NCBI GenBank assembly: GCA_002392745.1 | Contig: DGHR01000014.1 | Span: forward strand, 1-64,000 | DNA length: 64,000 bases | Source of the DNA: Bacteroidales bacterium UBA3843 | Lineage (GTDB): Bacteria; Bacteroidota; Bacteroidia; Bacteroidales; Paludibacteraceae | Direction of reading: 5' to 3' | Shown here: positions 29,301 to 38,000 of the stretch, in pieces | How the letters are laid out: every line of letters starts with the position of its first letter | Numbering within the stretch: position 1 is the first letter of the stretch | The notes under the pieces: model-generated | What the model saw: the letters and a program-made list of their open reading frames with translations, nothing else | The model's database searches: none | Told to the model about the DNA's origin: nothing | Translations under genes and position numbers: made by a program

Positions 29301-32300
29301 GGCACTTGGAAGGCACCGGTGGATGCGTTCCATGTATAGCCTGTGCCGGCTGTTGCTGGCGAACCGCCGATAGTAACAGTAATCGTTGAAGGCAATACAT
29401 AACCTGAATTTGCAGCGAAGACAGCGTTATATGCCACACCTTCTGTTGCCGCGCCTGCACCCGTCGCACCACTTGTAGCCGTCACATTGGTCAAACTATG
29501 CGTTACGCTGTAAGTTGCTGCCGGAGCACTTGTAGTAAACGAGCTTCCGTCCAAAGCAAACCAAGCAGATTTATGGTCGGCATCGCAGACGGAACGAACC
29601 CATGCGTAATAGGTGGTACTGGCGGTAAGGCCGGTTACATCTTTGGTCTTGCTGGTAGAGGTTGTTGTTGCTGCGGTGCTTGACGTCGGAGCAGTATTGC
29701 TTGTTGAGTAGAAAATATCGTAACTTGCTGCATCGCCTGCATCGGTGATAGAGAATGTCACTCCATCGCTTGTGATACTTCCGGCACTAAATGCCGTCGG
29801 CGCAGCCGGAGTGGTGCAACAATTAAGTTGGATACCATATACCGCTGTACTCGTATTTTTAGCAAATATATAATATGTTCCTGCGGTTACTGGCTTTTCT
29901 ACCTTGACATCTTTATCACTGGAGCCAAGACTAACATCTGAGCCTCCTTCTTTAATTAAATATAAACGGTCACTACGTCTCACATACATCGTCAATGTGC
30001 CTGCTGTTCCTACGATAAACTTGACAGCATTAGATGTCGGTAGGGAACTGGTTATTTGAGCTGCACGCTTGAGGTACATGGCAGCAGGAAAACTCGTACC
30101 GTCTATTGTCACGGCATCTATAGTCTTCATTTCAGGTGTTCCACCTGCTTGGTCCGTTTTAGAGGGATCTCCTAAAACCTCAAACTTGTTATTGGAAGAC
30201 AGACCTGCACCATATTGACCCGTTCCGGACAAGGTTATCGAAGCAGGAACCATTGCATCCACTTTATACAATGTATTGCACTCCAATGCTGTCAGACTAG
30301 CTGCCTCTGTCCATTTTGCCCAGTACTCTTTATTGCCGGTTGCGGTTGTTGAGATAGTTGTTACGGCAGAACCCGTCAAGCCGCTGTTGTCATACCATCC
30401 GGCGAACGTAAAACCGCTCTTTGTTACGTTGGTCGGCAGCGTGGCACCCGTGCCATAGGTATAACTCGCCACATTGCCGGCATTAATTGTTCCGCCATTG
30501 GTATTCAGTGTAACGGTATAGGTGGACGGAGCGAATTCTACAGACACTACTATGTCGTCCGTTAAAGTGTACGGGTCACGGTTACCGTGCGGCGAACCAT
30601 TGATGGAAATGTTAGTTGGTTCTGCATATCCCGTGCCCGGGACTGCTGTGACTGTAATTATACATGTATGCGCCAAATCACGGTCGCCGGAAGAGAATGC
30701 CTGTGCAGCACCGTTAATATCCACGTAATTAATGGTCAGTGTTCCATGGGTTGGTGCTGTGATCGACACGTTATGCGTCCACATGCCGGGCACGGTTGTA
30801 AAACCATAGAACTCGCAGTTGTTATTCTGGTCATCGCCACCCGTTGAGTGGGATGAGCCGGGGATGACCGTTAATCCGGTAGAGGGAACAGGGGATCCCT
30901 CAAAACTGGTAGCATTCGTGATGGCATTTCCGTCTCCGGTTTTTGTTTTGTAGATAGAATTCCCATCACTCCAACCTCCATTATTAGCTATATGCCAAGC
31001 TTCAAAACCGCCGTCACTCTCATAGTGAATAGTTGTCGTATGATACAAATTGGCGGTTCCACTCACTTTAGTCATTGCTGCCTTGCTGTTCCAATTGTTG
31101 CGACCTATACGATAGTGAATATTTGACCAATTGCGTTCGTCGTTAGCAAAGTACAAATCATAGCCTCCTGTCTGTACCGTAGATGGATAAACAACGGATA
31201 CCTGTAAAGCCGTATAATCAGCACAATTGACATTGAAGACATAACTTGCGCCCTTTGTGGTGGTAATTCCACATTTGTTTGTCGTGTTATCCATGGTCCA
31301 ATTGGTGCAATTAGAGCTTGTCATTGTGCCCGTATTGCCGTAATTATGACCACATCCATCCGTAATATAGTATTTATAATCCCAATTAGAACCCAGAGAA
31401 ATGGAAACAGAGGCTGTGTTCGTGCCTGTCTTTGATAAGTCAAAATAGCCGTCCTGCGTATCTCCGGTAAAGAGATACAAGCGCAGCATTTTTACATCAT
31501 AAGCATCACTGAATTTTGAGCAATCTGCGCCCGTAGAAACCTTGCAATAATACTGTCCTGCATCCTCGAAGGTACAATTAGCTTTGGTATAGGTGGCAGA
31601 TGTAGCACCTGCAATCTTATTTCCTTCCGCCGTCCCGCCTTTGTACCACTGGTAGGACGGAGTTCCCGTTCCGCCGCTTGGCGTAGCTGTCAAAGTAATT
31701 GTTTCTCCCACAAACGGATTCCATGTACCCGTCACACTCACACTACTCGGCGCCACGCAAGCGGTAGCGTCCGTCACCGTACCATGTATATAGAAATAAT
31801 TACCGAAGCGATAACCATCACCCCAGCCGTAAGCCCATACTTTGACGGTAACTGTGCCTTTGAAAGAACCAACAATATCACCATTCAACGTGAGTGTGTG
31901 TTTCGAACCGGCAGCATCACTGGCTATTGTTTGAGTCTTCGTGGTTGAACCTTGATTATCAGAAATGCTAACCTTAAAGGTTCCTGTACCAGTAACAGGT
32001 TGTTCATCAAACACAACGCTTGTTACATTCAATTGCTTGCCAGATGCCACATTGAAACTTAGAGACATATATTTGGAAGCATCCTCAGATGACTGGGAAG
32101 GTATCTTTTGAGTCAAACCGCTCTTATTGCTGCCTGTTCCCACAGACTCTCCAACAGCGGCCATAGCATTCAGGCTGGTGATATTTGTCTTGTCTTGTGT
32201 GGCAATTGTAGAACCCCAAGCATCATTCACCGCAAACGTGTTGTGTATCATCGCTGACGGAGCAGGATAAATAGTATTCGTCATACTTGCAGCCTTCCCC

Positions 32301-33715
32301 CAACAATCTGTATTGAAGGCACGAAGATAGACAGTATAACTACCCTCTGTAGTAGCAGTGGTATAAGGAGAAGTAGCATTATATGTTTTGTCCGTCCCTG
32401 TAGCAGATGTCTGCCAGTACCATGTATCGCCAGAAGCCGGAGAACCCACTTTCGAGAAAGTAATTCCTGTACCGGCCTCTTGATCCCCATTGCTGGTGAT
32501 GTTAGAAGCGGTCAGATCTGCTGCCGCACAAGGATCCGGAGTTAAATCGGTAACTTTGACATTATCTATAATTACCTCGTGCTTTCCAGATACATCATTT
32601 CCGATATAAAGGTTTTGCATCGTTGTACCAGAAAAGTCAGAACTACCTGTTTTTGCACGATCTTGCCCTGTTATGATGCGAGTTGTGCCAACCCACATAT
32701 CCCATTTCGCAGTAGCAAGTGTATATGATTTACTGTCTGGACCTGTATATGTCAAATCGTCACCCGTTGCGTTAATAACCCATGTAATGTGATAATTGGT
32801 ACCAGAGGTCATTCCTGTTGTTTCTTGTATTGACGTAGTACCACCTACTTTACCTATATATATTTTCCCTGTTTTGGTGGAGTTTGTAATAATATTGAAG
32901 CCGGTATAACCTGCTGTCCATTCCGGCTTTGATGTCCCTACCGAAAATCCGCTACCAACAACAACCGCTAATGCTTGTTTATTATCAATATATTTCGGCG
33001 TGACATCCATCTCAAATTTAATGGCGGTAGGGGCTGTAGTTGCAAAATTGGTTGTTTTATATAATGCCCATTTAAAGCTTGTGTTGTTTGCATAGGCTTG
33101 GAAAGTTCCTGCCGTAGTATATGAATTTGCGCCAGAAGTAGTATTGATAGCTATACCACACTTATCTTTGCTATTACATTGAGCACCCTGAAAAAGATTG
33201 TCGCCAGTTCCTACCAGACCAGACAATGTAGAAGAAGTGCTATACTCTCTTGCAGTACTTACTGCATAAGCAACTGCCGTGGCACTACCAAAACCTTGGT
33301 TAAACAGCACATCTCCATTCGCTCCCCACGCCATACCGATATTTCCGATACTCATCACGAGTACAGCAAAAATCATGGCAACGTGCTTCCATACGCGCGC
33401 AGATAAACCGACAGAGACAGCACGTACCTGATCCAAATCAGACTGGCGAGACACTAACGAGAGAGAATCGAGTCGGGGGCAAGTAGGAGGCAAGTAGGAG
33501 GCGCATTTGAGGCAACTCGGACTCAATGGCGCTTTTTCACTCCTTTTACCCGATTGCAACGCAACAGCCGACTGTCGGTTCACCGTCGGCTGACCGTCGG
33601 GATTGGATAAAGAATTAAGGGTAAATACGTTCTTCTCCGCCGCAAGGGCTCGATTAACTAATCGGAAGTTTTTCTCCGCCGCAAGGGCTCGAATAACTTG
33701 TAAAAAGTTTCTCAT
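23363..33715 (-). CDS. Giant secreted multidomain surface protein A
   Basis: A 3450-residue protein. The hydrophobic export signal lies unusually deep, at about 111-130 (AMIFAVLVMSIGNIGMAWG), after a 110-residue basic/polar leader that opens with a tandem RALAAEKN repeat. Approximate modules: LamG-like (131-395), jelly-roll (485-650), Ig-like (652-740), starch-binding-like (near 855, FANDERNWSNIHYRI), Listeria-Bacteroides repeat (1063-1136), fibronectin III (1298-1398), several further Ig-like and jelly-roll domains, a Big_2-type Ig domain (2316-2414), Ig-like (2416-2501), a ThuA/GATase-like domain (2618-2903), a W-x(5)-NW module (about 2949), and the C-terminal module shared with giant B. 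It ends MYILLNGMLYDATGKVVK, a type IX-like tail. Just before the tail, DQVSSDQVSS is encoded by a dispersed micro-repeat. First gene of the A/B cassette; probable adhesin. Confidence 0.82.
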   Translation of the reverse strand: MRNFLQVIRALAAEKNFRLVNRALAAEKNVFTLNSLSNPDGQPTVNRQSAVALQSGKRSEKAPLSPSCLKCASYLPPTCPRLDSLSLVSRQSDLDQVRAVSVGLSARVWKHVAMIFAVLVMSIGNIGMAWGANGDVLFNQGFGSATAVAYAVSTAREYSTSSTLSGLVGTGDNLFQGAQCNSKDKCGIAINTTSGANSYTTAGTFQAYANNTSFKWALYKTTNFATTAPTAIKFEMDVTPKYIDNKQALAVVVGSGFSVGTSKPEWTAGYTGFNIITNSTKTGKIYIGKVGGTTSIQETTGMTSGTNYHITWVINATGDDLTYTGPDSKSYTLATAKWDMWVGTTRIITGQDRAKTGSSDFSGTTMQNLYIGNDVSGKHEVIIDNVKVTDLTPDPCAAADLTASNITSNGDQEAGTGITFSKVGSPASGDTWYWQTSATGTDKTYNATSPYTTATTEGSYTVYLRAFNTDCWGKAASMTNTIYPAPSAMIHNTFAVNDAWGSTIATQDKTNITSLNAMAAVGESVGTGSNKSGLTQKIPSQSSEDASKYMSLSFNVASGKQLNVTSVVFDEQPVTGTGTFKVSISDNQGSTTKTQTIASDAAGSKHTLTLNGDIVGSFKGTVTVKVWAYGWGDGYRFGNYFYIHGTVTDATACVAPSSVSVTGTWNPFVGETITLTATPSGGTGTPSYQWYKGGTAEGNKIAGATSATYTKANCTFEDAGQYYCKVSTGADCSKFSDAYDVKMLRLYLFTGDTQDGYFDLSKTGTNTASVSISLGSNWDYKYYITDGCGHNYGNTGTMTSSNCTNWTMDNTTNKCGITTTKGASYVFNVNCADYTALQVSVVYPSTVQTGGYDLYFANDERNWSNIHYRIGRNNWNSKAAMTKVSGTANLYHTTTIHYESDGGFEAWHIANNGGWSDGNSIYKTKTGDGNAITNATSFEGSPVPSTGLTVIPGSSHSTGGDDQNNNCEFYGFTTVPGMWTHNVSITAPTHGTLTINYVDINGAAQAFSSGDRDLAHTCIITVTAVPGTGYAEPTNISINGSPHGNRDPYTLTDDIVVSVEFAPSTYTVTLNTNGGTINAGNVASYTYGTGATLPTNVTKSGFTFAGWYDNSGLTGSAVTTISTTATGNKEYWAKWTEAASLTALECNTLYKVDAMVPASITLSGTGQYGAGLSSNNKFEVLGDPSKTDQAGGTPEMKTIDAVTIDGTSFPAAMYLKRAAQITSSLPTSNAVKFIVGTAGTLTMYVRRSDRLYLIKEGGSDVSLGSSDKDVKVEKPVTAGTYYIFAKNTSTAVYGIQLNCCTTPAAPTAFSAGSITSDGVTFSITDAGDAASYDIFYSTSNTAPTSSTAATTTSTSKTKDVTGLTASTTYYAWVRSVCDADHKSAWFALDGSSFTTSAPAATYSVTHSLTNVTATSGATGAGAATEGVAYNAVFAANSGYVLPSTITVTIGGSPATAGTGYTWNASTGAFQVPAAQVTGDIVVTIAAAAAPATKDIYYGAITITAGALTKGSTGTVQFFTNTGGTIANNTEISLSTTLGAGSEYYLSNDLTGAELSKSSNWTTSSSSNRYVQGVKFGSGKSYTLALGSKVASSITFYGINGSASKTMTIGGQAWTSSSTKNTFAKHEFIKTGGFTGDVTIAQDGDFYGILVITIQTATPCTTPELSGLSDKNQCPGDNPTAWTVTVDNAATITAAGESIAYSWKKKGNDTELATTASFDVSDDVTEGQAGTYVVTVTVSKAGKASATATKEVTLTVTAAVEEPVITANKATVYPGNSVTLTATCGTDGVTWNWYLCANADGTGAGSSLGTSSSYTIASAGAAGTYYYKAEATGSCGTAERVYTLIVSAASECEKYFWFVYADDATTNGVVNNRDGFFTGAPTGSSNSSTYKFTLDGTEYKATKNTGSGSFSISFTIPAGSTATMGINCKGSSSKPLYLTHSSGTPQKLVSNSSSNASCTVEDITEGTWTLTSAGSWTLAALGVQVCTTSTCTDATPTITAANTTVCVGSELSISSTGYETGATFQWQKLNSSTSTWDNISGATSATYTVATAAAEHAGSYRLVATKGCARTSNTVTIAVPVAPVFGSFTATRSVMATLALSITDVEASDATSYAWYKSADATYNAGTDTKVGTSKELLLAAGGEAAGATYYLFCVASNACGSTTSGAITVNVTAYVEQDCAVAGSSGEHNTFGKTGSVSSGTYGGVTELHTNSNNKYIYYTAEDGYYFSKAIVNACVGNASDLPTASYSYSTDGGENWTDVNLTGMTTDYQNHIINLPASVNAFRVGRRLGDTGTSSSTIYIHEVCFEYTERCTTTTITVSSSSVDYEIGDSWSNPTFTVKHGGTPFDPQPTLTYSSSDEEIASVDESGNVTFNDKAGTVTITAAYAGATIADVDYCASEGSYTITVSCSGGAPKVVADGSVNMSGCNNSVTLNAKTQAGADFAGGSYQWFHNGVEIEGATSSSYTARQAGVYTVAYTSAGGCTSLSTNSVTVTSESAEPEVTKLVPFQYYHVDKTYTAQMKDRHLFAVKNSSEYGSTGKNFKLELSRNGGAATDITTTASISVIKSADNTVDTVMIDLNKLSGKYSEGDELVLTCAAVDCSENVSAVYKDEITIHVIGATPTLALICSGTDKAAGTRKTSELTVGGDFLTGYNKADLCEQTGNTSFDANTEWGLYTELKAHYIVTPVNGYAVFNKLNYEPFDILLLTDYPKASKSDAAATVLDDMADLCDYRPMLSFKAHMVAKSPSKWAAKGFTTSPVVPKNTRTRLNIVCYAHPMFADMKTTATHIQKDNDDPTQIVYTMLTGAGYEGSKGLQGFELEAAENFVTIGLVHYNATPTDGSPSAGLVTWAPGTGDRMLVTAVERQENIEARMIMFAVNCGAQSKFTETGRNVVLKCLEYLLDDNPLHVADCSFTFDNGAGNSMTAEEQAEACESCTGTKGDGKWSTAANWGPDYVLRPGKDTEVKIAAHVTVDPAVGAGAATNFTPKVRSVRILEGGQVEIPAGSYLEVVSTIRHQDGNDIYPTEANDIVIGSSADGNGTLIFNNNAGDTKARVALYSTALADVATMSAATSTWQYIGTPHSDVVSATSNYYGSWLYQYDTGSQGWVVIPNGGPLQTFRGYCVTHPSAPVVFDMSGTLAATTSADIDVPANKYVVAANSWVAPIDINAITDDDMENISDKAIYFFNTGSDVNGTGTINGGDRWAAGTYVSVPIHSAPYTGDDHIPSMQGFYVWSTTAGTLHLDYDRHVRGTSRTNKISGRMHAPKRVQTGDNEPEVLKIIARGNRYDDRLVVLEREDFTRRYESGWDGEAWGGSDLSPMVYITNEAGVDEAVSAIPEFEGTQITFRAGEDSEYRFEFTYSEEAEPLYLLDTDNNTYTQVVTGNEYYFTTYDKSPHKRFVLTRKAPQIATGVDQVSSDQVSSTKARKLLIEDKMYILLNGMLYDATGKVVK
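33633..33691 (-). repeat. Direct repeat encoding tandem RALAAEKN
   Basis: A 20-base unit (33633-33652 and 33672-33691) occurs twice, identically, with a 39-base period, giving RALAAEKN twice in the N-terminal leader of giant A. A related 15-base sequence lies in the non-coding DNA at 565-579, so this coding repeat belongs to a dispersed element. Confidence 0.6.
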
Positions 33716-33760
33716 TGTATGTTTTGGTTTTATATTATTCGTGGTTATTATCTCCGGTTC

Positions 33761-33785
33761 ACTAGCCGTCTAGTTGGTTAGTTGG
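33761..33785. repeat. CTAG-rich degenerate repeat, 3' side of the Bro-N gene
   Basis: ACTAGCCGTCTAGTTGGTTA continues into the stop codon of the Bro-N gene. A similar CTAG-rich sequence in opposite orientation lies at 34921-34950 (AACTAGC/GATTAGCC/GACTAG motifs), so the Bro-N gene and its leader are bracketed by inverted degenerate repeats. Confidence 0.35.
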
Positions 33786-34656
33786 ATTCTCCTTCTAATG
33801 GCAACTCCTGTGCTTTTCCATCTTCTATAGGACGAATGTAGTCGCTTGCTTTAATGGGAGATACCACACTTTCCCCGATGGTCGCTTCCAATTGATTGCG
33901 CGCTGCTTTTGCCACATCTCCTCCCTCTTTGGCTATCTGCATGTTCTGCAGCATTGTCTTCGGATTCTTGCGCTTTGATATTTCCGTTGTGGAGGCTTCG
34001 GCCAGCGTATTCAACGCCAACTCTATCGTGGACATATTATCGCGGAGGTTCTCTTTTGTCAGACCTTTGAACAGTTTATATTCCTTGGTCGTTTTTCCAC
34101 TCCATGCCTTCGTCAGCAAATCTGTCAGTATAGCAAAGTCACGTCCTTCTTTCATTCCCGAACGTTTCCACTCGGTCGTCAACTCATTTCGGGCATCTAT
34201 CGATTTAACGCGGTTTGCTATCCACTTGTCCGAATAACCTTGCTTCTTATAATCCGCCACAGCCTGCTGGATAGCCAATTCGGGGTCTATCATCTGCTGA
34301 ATACGTTCGCTCCCCACTTCTGCCAACCACCTTTTCAACGGCTCTGCTTTTTTACTTGGAATAGATTGCACAATACGCAATATCTGCTCCAGGTCAGCAG
34401 CATCTGTCATATATTTCTTACCATCAGCGGCAGGTAACTTCAGTTGCTTACAATTTGTAATCAACTCGCTTGCTCCCTCCTCTAATAGGCGTTTTTTTAC
34501 CACCGCCCAATAGGTACTGGCACCACGAGGGGTGGTTTGTTCTGTCAATACTCCAACTACATCCACTACAGAGAAGAAGTATTTTTCCTGCTCATCATCC
34601 CACACCACTCGTATCTTGGCGTTCTCGAATAGTTGTATGCTTGTTTCTTGACTCAT
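33778..34656 (-). CDS. Bro-N (antirepressor/DinD-like) DNA-binding protein
   Basis: A 292-residue cytoplasmic protein with an N-terminal Bro-N domain: IQLFENAKIRVVWDDEQEKY, FSVVDVVGVLTEQTTPRGAS, YWAVVKKRLLEEGASELI, then ADLEQILRIVQSIPSKKAEP and KRWLAEVGSERIQQ. The second half (KGLTKENLRDNMSTIELAL, a long helix and a disordered end) matches the DinD-like subgroup common in Bacteroidota chromosomes. These proteins derive from phage antirepressors and bind DNA; some are damage-inducible. No other phage gene is present. It lies 62 bases upstream of giant A on the same strand, with no clear terminator or promoter between, so co-transcription is possible. A hairpin with T-runs sits in its leader. 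Confidence 0.82.
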   Translation of the reverse strand: MSQETSIQLFENAKIRVVWDDEQEKYFFSVVDVVGVLTEQTTPRGASTYWAVVKKRLLEEGASELITNCKQLKLPAADGKKYMTDAADLEQILRIVQSIPSKKAEPLKRWLAEVGSERIQQMIDPELAIQQAVADYKKQGYSDKWIANRVKSIDARNELTTEWKRSGMKEGRDFAILTDLLTKAWSGKTTKEYKLFKGLTKENLRDNMSTIELALNTLAEASTTEISKRKNPKTMLQNMQIAKEGGDVAKAARNQLEATIGESVVSPIKASDYIRPIEDGKAQELPLEGESN

Positions 34657-34727
34657 AGATTTTCTGTTGTTATTTTCTGCTCATTTATTCCGCACATACG
34701 CGTGCGTGGGCGTTGCGAAAAGACGCC

Positions 34728-34755
34728 AAAAAGCACCCTTTGACAGGGTGTTTTT
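34728..34755. terminator. Hairpin with flanking A/T runs in the Bro-N leader
   Basis: CACCCT and AGGGTG form a six-base stem with a five-base loop, flanked by AAAAAG and TTTTT, so it looks like a terminator in both directions. It lies between the possible Bro-N promoter and the Bro-N start, and may attenuate transcription of Bro-N, or it may be a leftover terminator. Confidence 0.5.
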
Positions 34756-34958
34756 GCCTCCTCAGTAACAGGAGAATGTTTTTCAGTACGTGTGTATGTT
34801 TGATTTCGGGTGCAAAATTACTGCTTTTATGCCAAATAAATGTGTAATTTTTACCAAAAAATGCGAAAATATTGCCGTTTTTGCTAAATCTACTTTGCAA
34901 TCGCATTCTCCATCCCCCTAAACAACTAGCTGATTAGCCGACTAGAAGACAAACAAAA

Positions 34959-35026
34959 AAATCCGCCGGAAAGGTCCGACGGATTTCTCTATGTACATCT
35001 CTGCGGGCTCAATGTCCGCAGAGATG
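34959..35026 (-). terminator. Double hairpin terminator of giant C
   Basis: Directly after the giant C stop on the minus strand, CATCTCTGCGG pairs perfectly with CCGCAGAGATG (34996-35026). A second hairpin follows (AATCCGTCGGA with TCCGGCGGATT, one mismatch, 34959-34986) and then a T-run. The second is a classic rho-independent terminator. Confidence 0.8.
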
Positions 35027-35037
35027 GTTAGGATGCG

Positions 35038-38000
35038 TTATTGTACCATCAGCTTAGCCTGGTAAACCTTCTCACCCTCACGCAGACGTACCAGATAAAC
35101 ACCGGCCGCCGGCATGCCCGGAATGGTAATCGGGTTCTGCAGGTTCTGCGACTTGTAAACCACAGCACCTGTAGCGGAGAGTACTTCTACCGACGCGTTG
35201 TCGAAGTTGCCCAGAACGCGTACCGGCTGTCCTACGGATGCCGGACTCGGAGTGAGCGCCAGAGTATTGACGAAGGTGTTGTTGATACCTTGGCCCTTAC
35301 CCACGGTGACTACCAACGTAGCCTCGCCGCAGCCCAGAGTAACCGTCTCGGTGTAAACACCTTCGGCAGTACCAACCGGCAGCAGTTCTACACCGTTCAA
35401 TACGTACGGCAGATTCTCTACCGATACGGTATCAAAGAGCTCGAAGGTCTGCTCTGCAGTAGGCTGTGCTACCAACAGGTGCAAGGTTACCACACTGTCG
35501 CAACCGTAAACGGACTTCTGCGGCGATGGATAATCACCCGCCTTGGAGATACCGCCGAAGACGCCTTCGTTGTATACCTCGCCCTGGCAGATAGCAGCAC
35601 GGATGAGCGTCTGCTCGTTCGGCACTTGCTTGATATCCACGGTTATCACACTGTCACATCCGTTGGCGTTCTGGATAGTATCCTGATAGATACCCGCCTC
35701 AGCCAATGCCGGATATTTATCCGAGAAGTGATAGGTGGCACCCGGGCAGAGGAATACCTCTTCGGTCACGCCCTGCAGTATCGGCGCTACGGTCAGGTAA
35801 AGCGAAACGATGCTGTCGCAACCGTTCGATGCCGCTCCGATGAGCGTATCCGACTTGATGGTATTCGTGTAATACTTCTCGCCATTGAACTCGAAGTATG
35901 CACCCTGGCAGATAGTCTTCTCAACAATCTCGTATTGCTTGCTGAGAACAGTCAGGTTGAGGGTTACTACCGAGTCGCACGCATTGACGCCTTGCAGTTT
36001 CTGGCGGTATGTACCCGACTTGGGCTGCGCAATCTCGAAGTTGTTCTGCATGTAGGCCTCGCCTTCGCAGAGCGTCTCTTCGAGGATAGATTCAGCCATG
36101 CCGGTGACGGTCAAATCCATGATAGCGAGTTTGTCTTTCTCGCCGTCCTTTTCAGCCTGGGTGAACTTCTCGTAACGGGTCGTTTGGTTCACCTTCAGCT
36201 TGTTGGCATCGATCACGAAGTTGTCGTCCGCATATTCGGTCCACTCGCATACAGACTCAGCATACTCATCCTTGGTGTAGTAGTTGAGCTGTACATTATC
36301 CATATAGAGGTATCCGGTGCCGGAAATCTTCTGTACGTCCGTACCGAACATAATCCGGACAACCTGGCCGGCATACTTGGACATATCCAGATACCAGCGT
36401 GTGCCTTTCTTCTTGGTGGAGATAGCGCTGAGCGGATAATCGCAATCGTTGGTTGTGCCCCAAACGGTGCGGTTCTCCTGCGGATATGTTGCTCCGCCGT
36501 CGGTGGAAACCATCACGAGGAAGAATACGCTGTCCTGCTGTGCCAACGCGGCGTTGGTCATAGTCAGGTCGAACGAGAGTGCCAGACTGTCAGCCGAAGC
36601 AATATCAGTCATGTCAATCTGCGGCGTCTCCAACCAGCGTTTCCAGCTACCCATGAGGTACGAGGACATATATCCGCCGTACATGTTGTTCATGTCGCCG
36701 TCACCGCTCTTGCGCTCCCAACTGCCGCTGGTAGCCGGTTTAATGTCCGCATAGTTATAGATAGCCCAGTTAGCCGGAAGAGTACGTGCCTCCTCAAACT
36801 GCTCGTTGAAACGAACAGCATAGAGGGTCGTGAATGCCACCGTGCGGCTGAATTCAGACTGCTGCAGCTCCGAGCAAACGTGTTTAACGCGTGCGAAATA
36901 CTGCGTAGCGGGTTTCAGACCGGTCAGGGTATAAGACATAGCCTTAACCGTATCGTTGAATACCAGTTTCGACGAATCAGCAAAGTTATCATCGGTGCTA
37001 ACCTCCAGATAGAAGTTCTCCACGCCCTTCGGAATGCTCCAGTTGATAGTAGCCGAAGTCTTGGTCATGTTATTAGCCGTGATAGCACTGATTTCCGTGC
37101 AGGTCTCGGCATCAATAATTGCCATTTCATCGATGAAGAAGTAACTTGTTGCAGCGGGTTTCGGAGCCAAGAGAGCAATATACTCGCCGCCCTTGTAATT
37201 CTTCAGCTCGAGGCTGTACTCCTGCCAGTAATAGTTGTTGGCATCCAGCGAATCCTGATTGATATTGCTCTGGTTGCGAACCGCCCACTCCCAATCATAG
37301 GTAATGGTATCTATTGCCACGAAGGTCTCCAGATCCGTCGGGTCGGACATCGTACCTACCACCAGTTTACGCAAGTAGCCACTGTTTGCAGCATACAAGA
37401 ATGTCTTCTGGCTTGCATTGTAGGTCTTTGTGAAATATGCTGCACGACCGAAGAAGTGGAGCACTGTACTGTCACGGTTGATATCCAGCGGCGGCAGCAC
37501 TGCATACGCATTATAGTTCGATGTAGTCGTGTAGAACTGCAATGCATGGTCGGAAGTTGCTTTCGTCTCGTCTTTCGCATAAATATTCGAAGCGGTATTA
37601 GCTATCGACTTCGGGCAATAACTTGCATACGAAGCAGAGGAAGCAACACCCAGTTCCATCGTCCAGCACTCCGGCACCCTGTTGGTGGTCGTACCTATCT
37701 TCATATCCACCAGTTTGTCGGAGAAGGACCATGTCGCCATTTCCTTGTTGACAGGATCACAGTTGGTAGTGAACTCAATCGAAACCTCATTGCTCTCTAC
37801 GCCGCCATCACAAAGTTTCTTCACCTTGAAGATATACGGGGTATTGGCAAGAAGCGTATCTACCATGTAGCTGCGCTCAGTAACGGTGTCGCGGATGACT
37901 TGCGCTTCGTTCTTGGAAGTAGAAACGAGCACTGCCCATTCGCCTTCACCCAGTTGCCATGAGAATTTAGCAGCATGTGCACCAATCGAATCCAGCATAG

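Larger units (their letters stand above)
34657..35037. other. Intergenic region upstream of the Bro-N gene
   Basis: No gene seen; an open frame at 34685-34906 on the minus strand has no recognisable content. The region holds a hairpin with T-runs (34728-34755), a possible minus-strand -7 box TAATTTTG (34813-34820) without a well-placed -33, a CTAG-rich degenerate repeat (34921-34950) and two terminator-type hairpins for giant C (34959-35026). Confidence 0.6.

Noticed and set aside
33778..34656. Bro-N gene as part of a prophage
   Set aside because: No integrase, terminase or structural phage genes are nearby; such genes are common alone in Bacteroidota.
34685..34906. 73-codon minus-strand frame upstream of Bro-N
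   Set aside because: It crosses a T-flanked hairpin and a possible promoter box and shows no known sequence features.
35041..37962. Long open frame (973 codons) on the plus strand
   Set aside because: It is antisense to giant C, has no signal, domain or start context, and arises from the codon pattern of the minus-strand gene.
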